In this document: positions 1-8,049 of the stretch, in pieces | Layout of the letters: each line of letters opens with the position of its first letter | Numbering within the stretch: the stretch's first letter is position 1 | NCBI RefSeq assembly: GCF_009937955.1 | Contig: NZ_AP018439.1 | Coordinates: forward strand, 186,001-250,000 | Direction: 5' to 3' | From: Undibacterium sp. KW1 | Lineage (GTDB): Bacteria; Pseudomonadota; Gammaproteobacteria; Burkholderiales; Burkholderiaceae_D | DNA: 64,000 bases | Translations under genes and position numbers: made by a program | The notes under the pieces: generated by a model | What the model was told of the DNA's origin: nothing | The model's input: only the letters and a program-made list of their open reading frames with translations | Databases searched by the model: none

Positions 1-464
1 GTGCGACCCGGTACACCGATCAGGCCTGCCAGGGAAGATACCGCAACGATAGTGCCGCGTGATTTTTTGAGATGGGGCAGGGCTGCATGGGTACACCAGA
101 CACTGCCCCAGAAATTGATGCGCATGAGCTCCTGGTACCAGCCCAGGTTATCCACTTCTTCCAGCAGGGCCTGGGCAGATTTACCCGCATTATTGATGAG
201 CACATCGATACTACCAAACTGTTCCACTGCTGCTTCTATCAGATGGCGGCAATTGGCTTCCATGCCGACATCGGTTTTTACTACGTGTGACACAGCACCA
301 AAAGCCTTGCATTCTGCAGCCACTTTCTTGAGTGCTTCTTCATTGCGCGCCGCCAGCACCAATGCCAGGCTGGGGCCATATTTTTTAGCCAGTTGACGCG
401 CGATTTCTGCCCCTATTCCATCTGAACTGCCAGTAATGACAACGACCTTGTGCTTTGCCTTCAT
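1..464 (-). CDS. Short-chain dehydrogenase/reductase, C-terminus cut by window edge
   Basis: Reading the minus strand from the ATG at 464 gives a classical SDR N-terminal half: the Rossmann glycine motif TGSSDGIG near residue 11, a basic/Asp cofactor region, and the NNAG motif near residue 91. The catalytic Ser segment (VSSLAG) is reached just before the window edge; the Tyr-x3-Lys lies outside. It is expected to be a cytosolic NAD(P)-dependent oxidoreductase; the substrate cannot be told. Its ATG overlaps the aldolase stop codon (ATGA), so the two genes are translationally coupled and probably act in the same pathway. The family call is firm, the specificity unknown. Confidence 0.85.
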   Translation of the reverse strand, partial: MKAKHKVVVITGSSDGIGAEIARQLAKKYGPSLALVLAARNEEALKKVAAECKAFGAVSHVVKTDVGMEANCRHLIEAAVEQFGSIDVLINNAGKSAQALLEEVDNLGWYQELMRINFWGSVWCTHAALPHLKKSRGTIVAVSSLAGLIGVPGR

Positions 465-1216
465 AGTTTGTAGCTTTCATCCGTTCGATCAAGTTTGCGT
501 ATCAGGGAGGGCCAGACAAAGGCACCACCCAAACCACCAGTCTGTACGCGCATGGCTTCTGCCACCCCTTTGACGATAAGCGGGTTCACATGTACCAGCT
601 CACCCCCGGCCTGCGCTGCCAGCTGTATCTGGCAAGTTGCTTCAAAGGTATACATCGACAGGAAGGCATCGGCGATCGACTTGCCTGCTGTTAATAAGCC
701 ATGATTGCGCAACATCAGGAAGTTAGCCTGTCCCATGTCAGCTTGCAAGCGCGGCTTTTCATCTTCCCTGAATGCAACGCCCTCATAATCATGATAAGCC
801 AGTGATGCCAGCACAAAAGTTGATTGCTGCGACAGCGGCAGCACGCCACATTTTTGTGCGCTGACCGCGACCCCTGCCCGTGTATGCGTATGCAAAACAC
901 ATTGCACATCTTCACGCGCCGCATGTACGGCGCTATGGATGACAAAGCCAGCCGGGTTCACCGGAAACGGTGAATCAATCACCTTATTGCACTGCTGATC
1001 CACCTTCACCAGAGAGGACGCTGTGATTTCATCAAACATCAGGCCATAAGGGTTGATGAGGAAATGATGCTCAGGCCCAGGTATGCGTGCACTGATATGG
1101 GTGAACACCAGGTCGCTCCAGCCATACAGAGCGACAAGGCGATAACAGGCTGCCAGATCGACACGTAATTGCCATTCTGCTGCGCTGACCTGATCTTTGA
1201 CTGAGGGGATATGCAT
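461..1216 (-). CDS. Class II aldolase/adducin family protein
   Basis: The protein has about 251 residues. It carries the class II aldolase/adducin fold signature: a conserved N-terminal 'L..CYRLVALYGWSDLVFTHIS' type region, the metal-binding HTHTRAG motif in the middle, and a later RNHG segment. Members are zinc-dependent aldolases or decarboxylases acting on sugar phosphates or related hydroxy acids, or proteins of unknown activity; the substrate cannot be assigned. The open frame extends upstream to about 1270. The ATG at 1216 is preferred because GGAGA lies a few bases upstream and the fold begins directly after it. The stop overlaps the start of the downstream dehydrogenase by ATGA, indicating an operon. 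Confidence 0.85.
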   Translation of the reverse strand: MHIPSVKDQVSAAEWQLRVDLAACYRLVALYGWSDLVFTHISARIPGPEHHFLINPYGLMFDEITASSLVKVDQQCNKVIDSPFPVNPAGFVIHSAVHAAREDVQCVLHTHTRAGVAVSAQKCGVLPLSQQSTFVLASLAYHDYEGVAFREDEKPRLQADMGQANFLMLRNHGLLTAGKSIADAFLSMYTFEATCQIQLAAQAGGELVHVNPLIVKGVAEAMRVQTGGLGGAFVWPSLIRKLDRTDESYKL

Positions 1217-1303
1217 ATTGTCTCCAGTGTTGTTTTTTTGTGACTCGGGCTTACACAAAACCGCTCCCACTGCGTTGCGGCGATTTTGTGCAAGTCCTTG
1301 TGA

Positions 1304-1894
1304 TTATTTGTCGTTGTTGCCGCTGATGGCCGCTTTGTAGATGGTATTGCGTGGCTGGCTGAACAGCTTGGTCAGCATGGGTTCAAATTCCACCAGCGGG
1401 AAAGTTTCTGCATGCGCATCGAAGGACGGGTTGTCGTACAAGGCGCAAAATTCTGCCGTGCGCTCGAAATGCGGGTGGCCACGGAATTGCTCGCGCATAT
1501 CCCTGTCCATGCCTATGTGGTGGAAAAAGTAATTGCCCTGGAAGATCCCATGATGCTGCACCATCCACAAGTTTTCTTCGCTGACAAAAGGTTTCAGGAT
1601 CGCTGCAGCAATATCGGGATGGTTAAAAGATCCCAAGGTATCGCCTATGTCGTGCAATAGCGCGCAACAGACATACTCATCATCACGACCATCCCGCAAG
1701 GCGCGCGTGGCGGTTTGCAATGAATGGGTAAAGCGGTCCACTGGGAAACCGCCATAGTCTCCCTCCAGCAAACGCAGATGTTGCATAACCCTGTCTGGCA
1801 AGCCCTGAACAAAATGCCGGAACTCGCCACTGATGATTTGCCAGTCTTCCTGGGTGCTGTCCTCCATACGGACAAATTGCGCGCGATGTTGCAT
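1304..1894 (-). CDS. HD-domain protein, PhnZ/MIOX-like
   Basis: This 196-residue protein has an HD-domain metal site: the HSLQTA histidine, the paired ALLHDIGD motif, a downstream H in FNHPD, and the VQHHGIFQ segment. This arrangement matches the PhnZ-like branch of HD proteins, which are mixed-valent diiron oxygenases acting on phosphonates or related small molecules, more closely than HD phosphohydrolases. The oxygenase role is an inference from motif order. GGGAG sits just upstream of the ATG. It lies upstream of, and in the same direction as, the aldolase and dehydrogenase genes, so the three may form one catabolic unit. It diverges from the Crp/Fnr regulator, which may control it. Confidence 0.75.
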   Translation of the reverse strand: MQHRAQFVRMEDSTQEDWQIISGEFRHFVQGLPDRVMQHLRLLEGDYGGFPVDRFTHSLQTATRALRDGRDDEYVCCALLHDIGDTLGSFNHPDIAAAILKPFVSEENLWMVQHHGIFQGNYFFHHIGMDRDMREQFRGHPHFERTAEFCALYDNPSFDAHAETFPLVEFEPMLTKLFSQPRNTIYKAAISGNNDK

Positions 1895-1914
1895 TTGAAT
1901 ACTCCCTGAAGTAG

Positions 1915-1924
1915 ACGTATACGT
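1915..1924. promoter_or_regulatory. 10-bp perfect palindrome in divergent promoter region
   Basis: ACGTATACGT lies between the divergently transcribed HD-domain gene (start 1894) and the Crp/Fnr gene (start 2022). Its symmetry and position suit an operator, possibly for the neighbouring regulator. It does not match the classical FNR or CRP consensus, and no function is shown. Confidence 0.3.
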
Positions 1925-2021
1925 ATAGACATAACAGCCATACCTTAAACGCAGTTTTTAACTCAAACTGTCAAATACTTTACAATTCAGCGCATCTATT
2001 CATGCAGGCAATTATTCTTTC

Positions 2022-2711
2022 ATGGCATCACAAGCAAACCTGATGAGCATCTTGCTGGCCGACCCCTGGTTTGCCAGCCTGCCAGTGGCGGACCGCAAGA
2101 CCATGTTAGCGTCTTGCGAACATTTGCGCTTGCGGCCCGGTGAAATGTTGTTTCGCCAGGGCGACCAGCCCAATGGCTTTTATGCCCTGCTCAGCGGTAC
2201 GGTGAAGATGTCCACCCTAAGCGCTGAGGGGCGAGAGGCCATTCTCATCTTCCTCGATGCTGCCACCTGGTTTGGTGAAATCTCCCTGATCGATGGTGAG
2301 CCGCGTACCCATGACGCCACTGCACTCAGTGAGGTTGAGCTGCTGGTGCTGGAACCACCAGTTTTTAACATCCTGATGCAGCGCAATTCCTTTGCCACCG
2401 CAATCACCCGCATGCTGGCAAAGCGCATACGCCTGTTATATGGCATAGTTGAAGATGCTGGCCTGCGTTCAGTACGGGCCAGGGTGGCGCGTCGTTTGCT
2501 GTTGCTGGCTGAAGTAGCGAACCGGCAACAGGATGGTCATGCCCTGGTAACGGTTACCCAGGAGGCACTGGCCATGATGCTGGGTATGACGCGCCAGACC
2601 CTGTCCAAGGAATTGCAGTTTTTCAGGCAACATGATCTGATCAGGCTTGCCTATGGCAGCATAGAAATACTGTCAGAAAGCAGGCTAGCTGTATTATGTG
2701 ACAAAGAGTGA
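2022..2711 (+). CDS. Crp/Fnr family transcriptional regulator
   Basis: The 229-residue protein has an N-terminal cyclic-nucleotide-binding-fold domain (about residues 15-135; the PGEMLFRQGDQPNGFY strand and the WFGEISLIDGEPR segment are characteristic). The C-terminal winged helix (about residues 150-225) contains a recognition helix in TQEALAMMLGMTRQTLSKEL. There is no N-terminal cysteine cluster, so it is not an Fnr-type iron-sulfur sensor; the ligand is unknown. It diverges from the HD-domain/aldolase/SDR group and could regulate it. Length and domain order are normal for the family. Confidence 0.9.
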   Translation: MASQANLMSILLADPWFASLPVADRKTMLASCEHLRLRPGEMLFRQGDQPNGFYALLSGTVKMSTLSAEGREAILIFLDAATWFGEISLIDGEPRTHDATALSEVELLVLEPPVFNILMQRNSFATAITRMLAKRIRLLYGIVEDAGLRSVRARVARRLLLLAEVANRQQDGHALVTVTQEALAMMLGMTRQTLSKELQFFRQHDLIRLAYGSIEILSESRLAVLCDKE

Positions 2712-2791
2712 CTTTCTTGAGTGTAATCTTGCTTGCCGCAAAGCATTGTTATGCTCTATCGTGTACAGAATCGTGATCAAGGTGGGTCTTG

Positions 2792-3616
2792 ATGAGTATG
2801 CTGACGAAGTGGCAAGTCTTGCGCGTAGTTCTGCTGTCCTTCCTGGGGCTTTCGCCTTTGCATGCCCGGGCTGCCTGTTCACGTGTGATCAATGCCCCCG
2901 TCACCGCACTTGGTTTCAGCGTCGTCGTCAACGGTGACAATATCAGCGGCATCTATCCCGAGATCTTCCGCAGTCTGTCTTCCAAAGAAACTTGCCAGTT
3001 CCTGTTTTCGGCAGTGCCGCGTGCCCGCCTTGAAGTATTGTTTGAGAACGGCCAGGCCGATATCCTGTTCCCAGCCATCCGCACAGCCAGGCGCGACGAG
3101 CTTGGTCATTTTGTTCCCCTGATTTACACACGGGCCACTCTGATATCCCTGCAATCCGCACGACCTGCCATACGTAGCCAGCAAGAATTGCTGGAACAAA
3201 AAAACCTCAAGGTTGTGGTCGTACGTGGCTTTGATTATGGCGAAGCTTATCAGGCTATCATTGCCGAGCTGCAAAAACAGGGCAGGCTCATCGTTGAGGC
3301 TGATACCGTATCTGCAGCCAGGGTATTGAAATCAGGCGTGGCTGATTTCTCCCTCATGGCACCGTATATTTTTGCCGGGGCAGTGCAGGGCGATACCAGG
3401 GTAGAAGACATCGCCGACAAACTCAGGTTTGACCCCCTGCCTGAACTGCCCTGGAGCGACAGCGGTATCTACCTGTCAAAGAAAAGCCTGAGCCAGGATG
3501 ACCGCAATGCCCTGCAAGAAATGATGGAAAAGGCAGCCCGTTCAGGCATGGTCTGGAAAGGCTTTTCACGTTACTACAAACCCGAAGTGCTGAAAGAAGG
3601 CAATCGCCCGCGTTAG
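2792..3616 (+). CDS. Periplasmic substrate-binding protein (SBP family 3-like)
   Basis: This secreted solute-binding-like protein has about 274 residues. An N-terminal signal peptide (hydrophobic core followed by an Ala-rich cleavage site near HARA-ACS) leads into a two-lobed fold resembling amino-acid-type binding proteins. Recognisable segments are the Y/F-PE(I/L)-R start of lobe 1 and the 'G.ADIL(F/I)PA' region. The ATG at 2792, with AAGGTGG upstream, is the likely start. No transporter permease is adjacent, so it may be a sensor-type or orphan binding protein. A close paralogue follows directly, suggesting a tandem duplication. Confidence 0.8.
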   Translation: MSMLTKWQVLRVVLLSFLGLSPLHARAACSRVINAPVTALGFSVVVNGDNISGIYPEIFRSLSSKETCQFLFSAVPRARLEVLFENGQADILFPAIRTARRDELGHFVPLIYTRATLISLQSARPAIRSQQELLEQKNLKVVVVRGFDYGEAYQAIIAELQKQGRLIVEADTVSAARVLKSGVADFSLMAPYIFAGAVQGDTRVEDIADKLRFDPLPELPWSDSGIYLSKKSLSQDDRNALQEMMEKAARSGMVWKGFSRYYKPEVLKEGNRPR

Positions 3617-3673
3617 CGTTTTAGCCCAGGATCAGGATTATTGGAATCAAGAATATTCAGCGGACAGAGATTA

Positions 3674-4497
3674 ATGGTTTTTCAGATAAACAGAACAATA
3701 TTACGCATGAGCTTGTTTGCCGCCCTGGCGGTGTCCGCTGACCAGGGCTTTGCCGCCTGTACCCGTGTAATCACCGTACCTGTCGCCTCGACAGGGCGTA
3801 GCGTCATCATCAACGGTAAGCAAATTGAAGGCATATACCCCGACCTGTTGCGCAGCCTCATGGAAAAAGAGGCCTGCAAATTTTCCCTTAGCGCCGTACC
3901 CAGGGCCAGAATGGAACTGATGTTTGAAACCGGCAGGGCAGACCTGCTCATCCCCGCCAGCCGCACTCCCAAGCGCGATGAGCATGGCATCTTCATCCCA
4001 ATGATCTATAACCGCGCCACCCTGATATCCTTAGACAGCAATCGCCCTGTCATCAGCTCGGCACAAGACCTGCTCGACAAAAAAGACTTGAAAGTTGCCC
4101 TGGTGCGTGGTTTTGATTATGGACCTGCTTACCAGGACCTGATCAAGGAGCTGAGCAGACAAAAACGCCTGTATCTTGATGCCGATCCACTGTCAGTCGC
4201 ACGTTTGCTCAAAGCCGGGATTGCCGACATCACCATCATGGCTCCCTCCATACTTGCAGGTGCCATCATGGACGACGGACGCGTACAGGAGATGCTTGAA
4301 AAACTACGTTTCGAACCTATCCCCGAATTGCCATGGGGGATAGCGGTGCCTATATTTCCAAAAAATCTCTGGGTGCAGAAGATGCAGCGGCACTCAAGGA
4401 CACACTGGAACAGGTCGCCAAGTCAGGCATGGTCTGGAAGGGTTTTCAACGTTATTACCCGGCGAATGTTTTGAAAGAAAGCATACGCCCACGCTGA
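3674..4497 (+). pseudogene. Frameshifted paralogue of the preceding binding protein
   Basis: The product matches its upstream neighbour along almost its whole length, including a signal peptide, the IYPDLLRSLM region and ELPWG near the C-terminus. At the five-G run at 4335-4339 the frame is lost: the continuous frame runs into unrelated residues and stops at 4474. One extra G would restore the expected tail (DSGAYISKKSLG and SGMVWKGFQRYY), ending at 4495-4497. Either the gene is recently inactivated, phase-variable through the G run, or there is a sequencing error in the homopolymer. The ATG at 3674 is preferred over 3641 because it directly precedes the signal peptide. Confidence 0.75.
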
Positions 4498-4514
4498 ACG
4501 GGCGTACTCAAAAA

Positions 4515-4985
4515 CTATAACGCGATAGCTGTCTCAAACTTGCTGCGCAAGATAGAAAAAAAACTACGCACATTACGCACATTCGCATGTGTCGCAAACA
4601 GCCTGTGCGCCAGCGCATGATAGGCCGCCATGTCTGCCACCTGTATCACCAGCACAAAATCTGGCCCCTGCGACACGCGGTAACATTGCTGCACCGCCCC
4701 TTCCTGCGCCACCAGTTGCTCAAATTCCACCAGCTTCTCGGTTGCCTGATGATCGAGCGTGATTTCGACGATGGCAGTCAAGCCCGCCCCCAGCTTGCTG
4801 GCATCCAGCAACGCCACCTGGCGGCTGATGATGCCTTCATCCGTCAGCCGCTTGACGCGGCGCAGGCAGGTCGGTGCAGACGCATGCACCCGCAAGGCCA
4901 GCTCATGATTGGTCAGCGAGGCATCTTTTTGCAATTGCTGCAAAATACGTTTATCCAGTTCATCTAACTGATTAACAGTCAACAT
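4515..4985 (-). CDS. Lrp/AsnC family transcriptional regulator
   Basis: The 156-residue protein has an N-terminal helix-turn-helix (DELDKRILQQLQKDASLTNHEL, then the recognition helix at SAPTCLRRVKRL) and a C-terminal RAM ligand-binding/oligomerisation domain (about residues 70-145). Lrp proteins respond to amino acids and regulate amino-acid metabolism; the ligand is not predictable here. It is divergent from glmS across a 155-bp AT-rich interval that should hold both promoters. Length and architecture are typical. Confidence 0.92.
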   Translation of the reverse strand: MLTVNQLDELDKRILQQLQKDASLTNHELALRVHASAPTCLRRVKRLTDEGIISRQVALLDASKLGAGLTAIVEITLDHQATEKLVEFEQLVAQEGAVQQCYRVSQGPDFVLVIQVADMAAYHALAHRLFATHANVRNVRSFFSILRSKFETAIAL

Positions 4986-5140
4986 ATGATTGATAATTCC
5001 AAATTTTCTTATATATTGAAATAATAGTTCAATTAGAAAATTGATGTTCTATAAATTTCAATAATATGTAAATTTTGAAAGAAAATATCAAGCCATCTGC
5101 TTTAGCATGAACACATATTCATTCTTTATCAGAGGTCACC
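4986..5140. promoter_or_regulatory. AT-rich divergent promoter region between lrp-like gene and glmS
   Basis: This is a very AT-rich interval, typical of promoter and Lrp-binding DNA, with repeated TTGAAA/TTCAAT-like half sites between about 5015 and 5090. The glmS ribosome site (AGAGGT) lies near its right edge. Individual promoter elements cannot be assigned with certainty. Confidence 0.4.
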
Positions 5141-6958
5141 ATGTGCGGTATCGTCGGCGCAGTTGCTCAACGCAATATCACCCCCGTCTTGCTCGAAGGC
5201 TTAAAACGGCTTGAATACCGTGGCTATGACTCATGCGGCGTCGCACTGCATGTAGATGGTCACCTCCAGCGCTCACGCAGCACCTCCCGCGTGGCAGACC
5301 TGCAGGCACAGATAGACCAGTCCGGCCTCGCTGGTTTTACCGGCATCGCCCACACCCGCTGGGCCACCCACGGCGCACCGTCTTCATCCAATGCCCACCC
5401 GCATTTCTCGCGCGAGCGCATCGCCCTCGTGCACAATGGCATCATAGAAAACCATGAAGAACTGCGCGCAGAACTGACACAGGCTGGTTATGTGTTCGAG
5501 AGCCAGACCGACACCGAAGTCATCGCCCACTTGATAGACCACCTCTACAGCGGTGATTTGTTCGAGACCGTGCAAATCGCCATCAAGCGTCTGACAGGCG
5601 CATTTGCGATTGCCGTATTTTGCCGCGACGAACCACACCGCGTGGTTGGTGCACGCCAGGGTTCCCCATTGATCGTCGGCGTAGGCCAGGGCGAAAACTT
5701 CCTCGCATCAGACGCCATGGCAATCGCAGGCACCACAGACCAGATCATCTATCTCGAAGAAGGCGACGTGGTCGATCTGCAACTGCAAAAAGTATGGATA
5801 GTCGATAGCGAAGGCAAATCGGTGCAGCGCGAAGTGAAAACCGTACACGCCCACAGCGGCGCAGCAGAACTCGGCCCATACCGCCACTACATGCAAAAAG
5901 AAATCTTCGAGCAACCGCGTGCGATTGCCGATACGCTGGAAGGCGTCATCAGCATCATGCCCGAACTGTTTGGCGACGGTGCCTACAAAGTCTTCAAGCA
6001 GATAGACTCGGTATTGATACTCGCCTGCGGCACCAGCTATTACGCAGGCCTGACGGCCAAATACTGGATAGAAGCAATCGCCAAAATCCCCGTCAATGTA
6101 GAAATCGCCAGCGAATACCGCTACCGCGAAAGCGTGCCCAACCCCAATTCACTCGTCGTCACCATCTCGCAAAGTGGCGAGACAGCAGACACCCTGGCCG
6201 CACTAAAACATGCGCGCAGCCTGGGCATGCTGCACACTCTGACAGTCTGCAATGTCGCCACCAGCGCCATGGTGCGTGAATGCGCCTTGTCCTATATCAC
6301 CCATGCCGGTGTCGAAGTGGGCGTCGCCTCCACCAAGGCTTTCACCACACAACTGGCAGCACTCTTCCTGCTGGCACTGTCCCTCGCCCAAAGCAAAGGC
6401 CGCCTTAGCGAAACTGACGAAGCAGAACACATACGCGCCCTGCGCCACCTGCCCGTCGCCATCAGCGCCGTGCTGGCACTCGAACCACAAATCATTTCCT
6501 GGGCAGAAGAATTCGCCCGCAAGGAAAACGCCCTCTTCCTCGGTCGCGGCCTGCATTACCCCATCGCCCTCGAAGGCGCATTAAAACTCAAAGAGATTTC
6601 CTACATCCACGCCGAAGCATATCCCGCAGGTGAACTCAAACACGGCCCCCTGGCCCTGGTCACCAAGGAAATGCCCGTCGTCACCGTCGCCCCCAACGAC
6701 ACCCTGATAGAAAAACTCAAGTCCAACATGCAAGAAGTCCGCGCCCGCGGCGGCGAACTCTACGTCTTCGCCGACGCCGACTCCCGCATCACCTCCAGCG
6801 AAGGCGTGCACGTCATCCGTCTGCCAGAACACTACGGCCAGCTGTCACCAATACTACACGTAGTGCCACTGCAATTGCTGGCCTATCACACCGCACTTGC
6901 GCGGGGGACGGACGTTGACAAGCCACGCAACCTTGCAAAAAGCGTGACTGTTGAATAA
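5141..6958 (+). CDS. glmS: Glutamine--fructose-6-phosphate aminotransferase (isomerizing)
   Basis: This full-length 605-residue cytosolic enzyme makes glucosamine-6-phosphate from fructose-6-phosphate and glutamine, the first step to UDP-GlcNAc. The N-terminal glutaminase domain starts with catalytic Cys2 ([10 protein letters not shown]) and carries HTRWATHG. Two SIS isomerase domains follow ([29 protein letters not shown]), and it ends with the conserved [13 protein letters not shown]. That terminal segment is the DNA recognised by TnsD-type target selectors. A Tn7-like element is inserted only about 13 bp after the stop, leaving the coding sequence intact but separating glmS from its original downstream sequence. 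Confidence 0.98.
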   Translation: MCGIVGAVAQRNITPVLLEGLKRLEYRGYDSCGVALHVDGHLQRSRSTSRVADLQAQIDQSGLAGFTGIAHTRWATHGAPSSSNAHPHFSRERIALVHNGIIENHEELRAELTQAGYVFESQTDTEVIAHLIDHLYSGDLFETVQIAIKRLTGAFAIAVFCRDEPHRVVGARQGSPLIVGVGQGENFLASDAMAIAGTTDQIIYLEEGDVVDLQLQKVWIVDSEGKSVQREVKTVHAHSGAAELGPYRHYMQKEIFEQPRAIADTLEGVISIMPELFGDGAYKVFKQIDSVLILACGTSYYAGLTAKYWIEAIAKIPVNVEIASEYRYRESVPNPNSLVVTISQSGETADTLAALKHARSLGMLHTLTVCNVATSAMVRECALSYITHAGVEVGVASTKAFTTQLAALFLLALSLAQSKGRLSETDEAEHIRALRHLPVAISAVLALEPQIISWAEEFARKENALFLGRGLHYPIALEGALKLKEISYIHAEAYPAGELKHGPLALVTKEMPVVTVAPNDTLIEKLKSNMQEVRARGGELYVFADADSRITSSEGVHVIRLPEHYGQLSPILHVVPLQLLAYHTALARGTDVDKPRNLAKSVTVE

Positions 6959-6970
6959 GGCAGGGCATTG

Positions 6971-6975
6971 AGTTA
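6971..6975. repeat. Left copy of the AGTTA target-site duplication
   Basis: AGTTA lies directly before the first base of the inferred transposon and recurs at 37833-37837 directly after the other end. Five base pairs is the duplication length made by Tn7-family transposases. If the termini are set symmetrically as TGA...TCA, the exact repeat is GTTA, with the A shared. Confidence 0.65.
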
Positions 6976-6985
6976 TGACTAGAGC

Positions 6986-7022
6986 AAATAAAGTTGGTCG
7001 GGCCCGAATAAAGTTGGTCGGG
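6986..7022. repeat. glmS-proximal transposon end: two TnsB-type binding sites
   Basis: Two direct copies of AATAAAGTTGGTCGGG occur at about 6987-7002 and 7007-7022, exactly 20 bp apart. The first is ten bases inside the element. Close spacing on the glmS side resembles the right end of Tn7, which also faces glmS. No third copy was found before the cargo. Confidence 0.8.
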
Positions 7023-7200
7023 TCGACCGTGCAAATTGTACATATTGATGGAATAAGCTCTTTGCTCGCTGAAGTATTGATTTCTCTGGATTATATTTTC
7101 CAGTTTCGTAATTAAATTTTACGTTACTCGGTTTTGTACTCTATAGGAATTAGTAGCTAACTCGAAATTTGAGGTTTGCATTTACAATCCAATGGCTTAT

Positions 7201-8049
7201 TCATCCGAATAGCTTTGAAAGTTGCGGATCATTTAGGCGAACGCACCATTTGGCTACGGAAGATAGTTCAGCGCTTGGTTTTGTGAGTTCAGCAATCTCA
7301 CGGGCTTCATTCTTGACGCGTTCTCGTGCAGCTGCAGAGTGTCTAGTCTGATCCAAAGCACGTCTATAGTTGTTGATATGTGTCATCATGCGTTGCCAAA
7401 CTTTGCGTCGCTCTTCTGCTAAAGCCTGATGATCAGTAAGTTTTAAGCGATTAACAGTTCGACAGACACGAACAAAATCCCAGCGCGAGATACCAGGTGC
7501 TGGTACGGCCTTACCTTCTTCATCGAAAGCCAGCAGGGCTACATCATGGGCGTTAGTTGGATCAAGGAAATGCGGAATCTCATCGCCCTCACATTGCCGC
7601 GCGAACTTCGAGTATGGCGAACCGTACTGCAAAGGAAACCATGCCCCTTTTTTTCGGTTGGGCGCTGTACCTGCAATACGGAAATTCATATAGTCGAAGG
7701 CCAACCACCAGTAACCATCTCGTTCTGGACCTTTGATGTTGCGCGCAACTTTTTTAGGTCGAAAATGTTCCACGTCTAAATGGGAAGCGATATCCCGAGC
7801 CTCAGTAAACCAACATTTACCTTCAGAAAGCGCTAATAACCAAGGTTTGAGCTTACTCCAGTGAGCGCTGTGATCATCGATCATTTGATTGCGCTCTTTG
7901 ATTTTACCTGACGCATCCAGCTTAGTCAGCTCTTTTACTAGCCTATCGGATTCGACCAACCATGCGCTCCAGTCGGCTTGCGTCCAACGTATGTTTGAGG
8001 GTAACTCTGCATCCGTCGGAAGCTTGTGGTCCAAGTCAATAAATATCAT
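7201..8049 (-). CDS. HNH-type nuclease, PtuB-like
   Basis: The 282-residue protein has an HNH/PtuB-like core: GKCWFTEARD, then the DVEHFRPKK motif (about residues 95-103), then a conserved Asn/aromatic stretch and PHFLDP. Second-site Cys pairs usual in zinc HNH proteins appear replaced (TAPNRKKG where CN..K is common). In Septu systems PtuB cuts DNA when its ATPase partner PtuA senses infection; that role is inferred here. Its start overlaps the ATPase stop by ATGA, so the two are co-translated. It is the last gene of the minus-strand defence operon. Confidence 0.7.
   Translation of the reverse strand: MIFIDLDHKLPTDAELPSNIRWTQADWSAWLVESDRLVKELTKLDASGKIKERNQMIDDHSAHWSKLKPWLLALSEGKCWFTEARDIASHLDVEHFRPKKVARNIKGPERDGYWWLAFDYMNFRIAGTAPNRKKGAWFPLQYGSPYSKFARQCEGDEIPHFLDPTNAHDVALLAFDEEGKAVPAPGISRWDFVRVCRTVNRLKLTDHQALAEERRKVWQRMMTHINNYRRALDQTRHSAAARERVKNEAREIAELTKPSAELSSVAKWCVRLNDPQLSKLFG

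Noticed and set aside
5233..6832. Many frames opposite and inside glmS
   Set aside because: They are shadows of the glmS coding sequence with no independent support.
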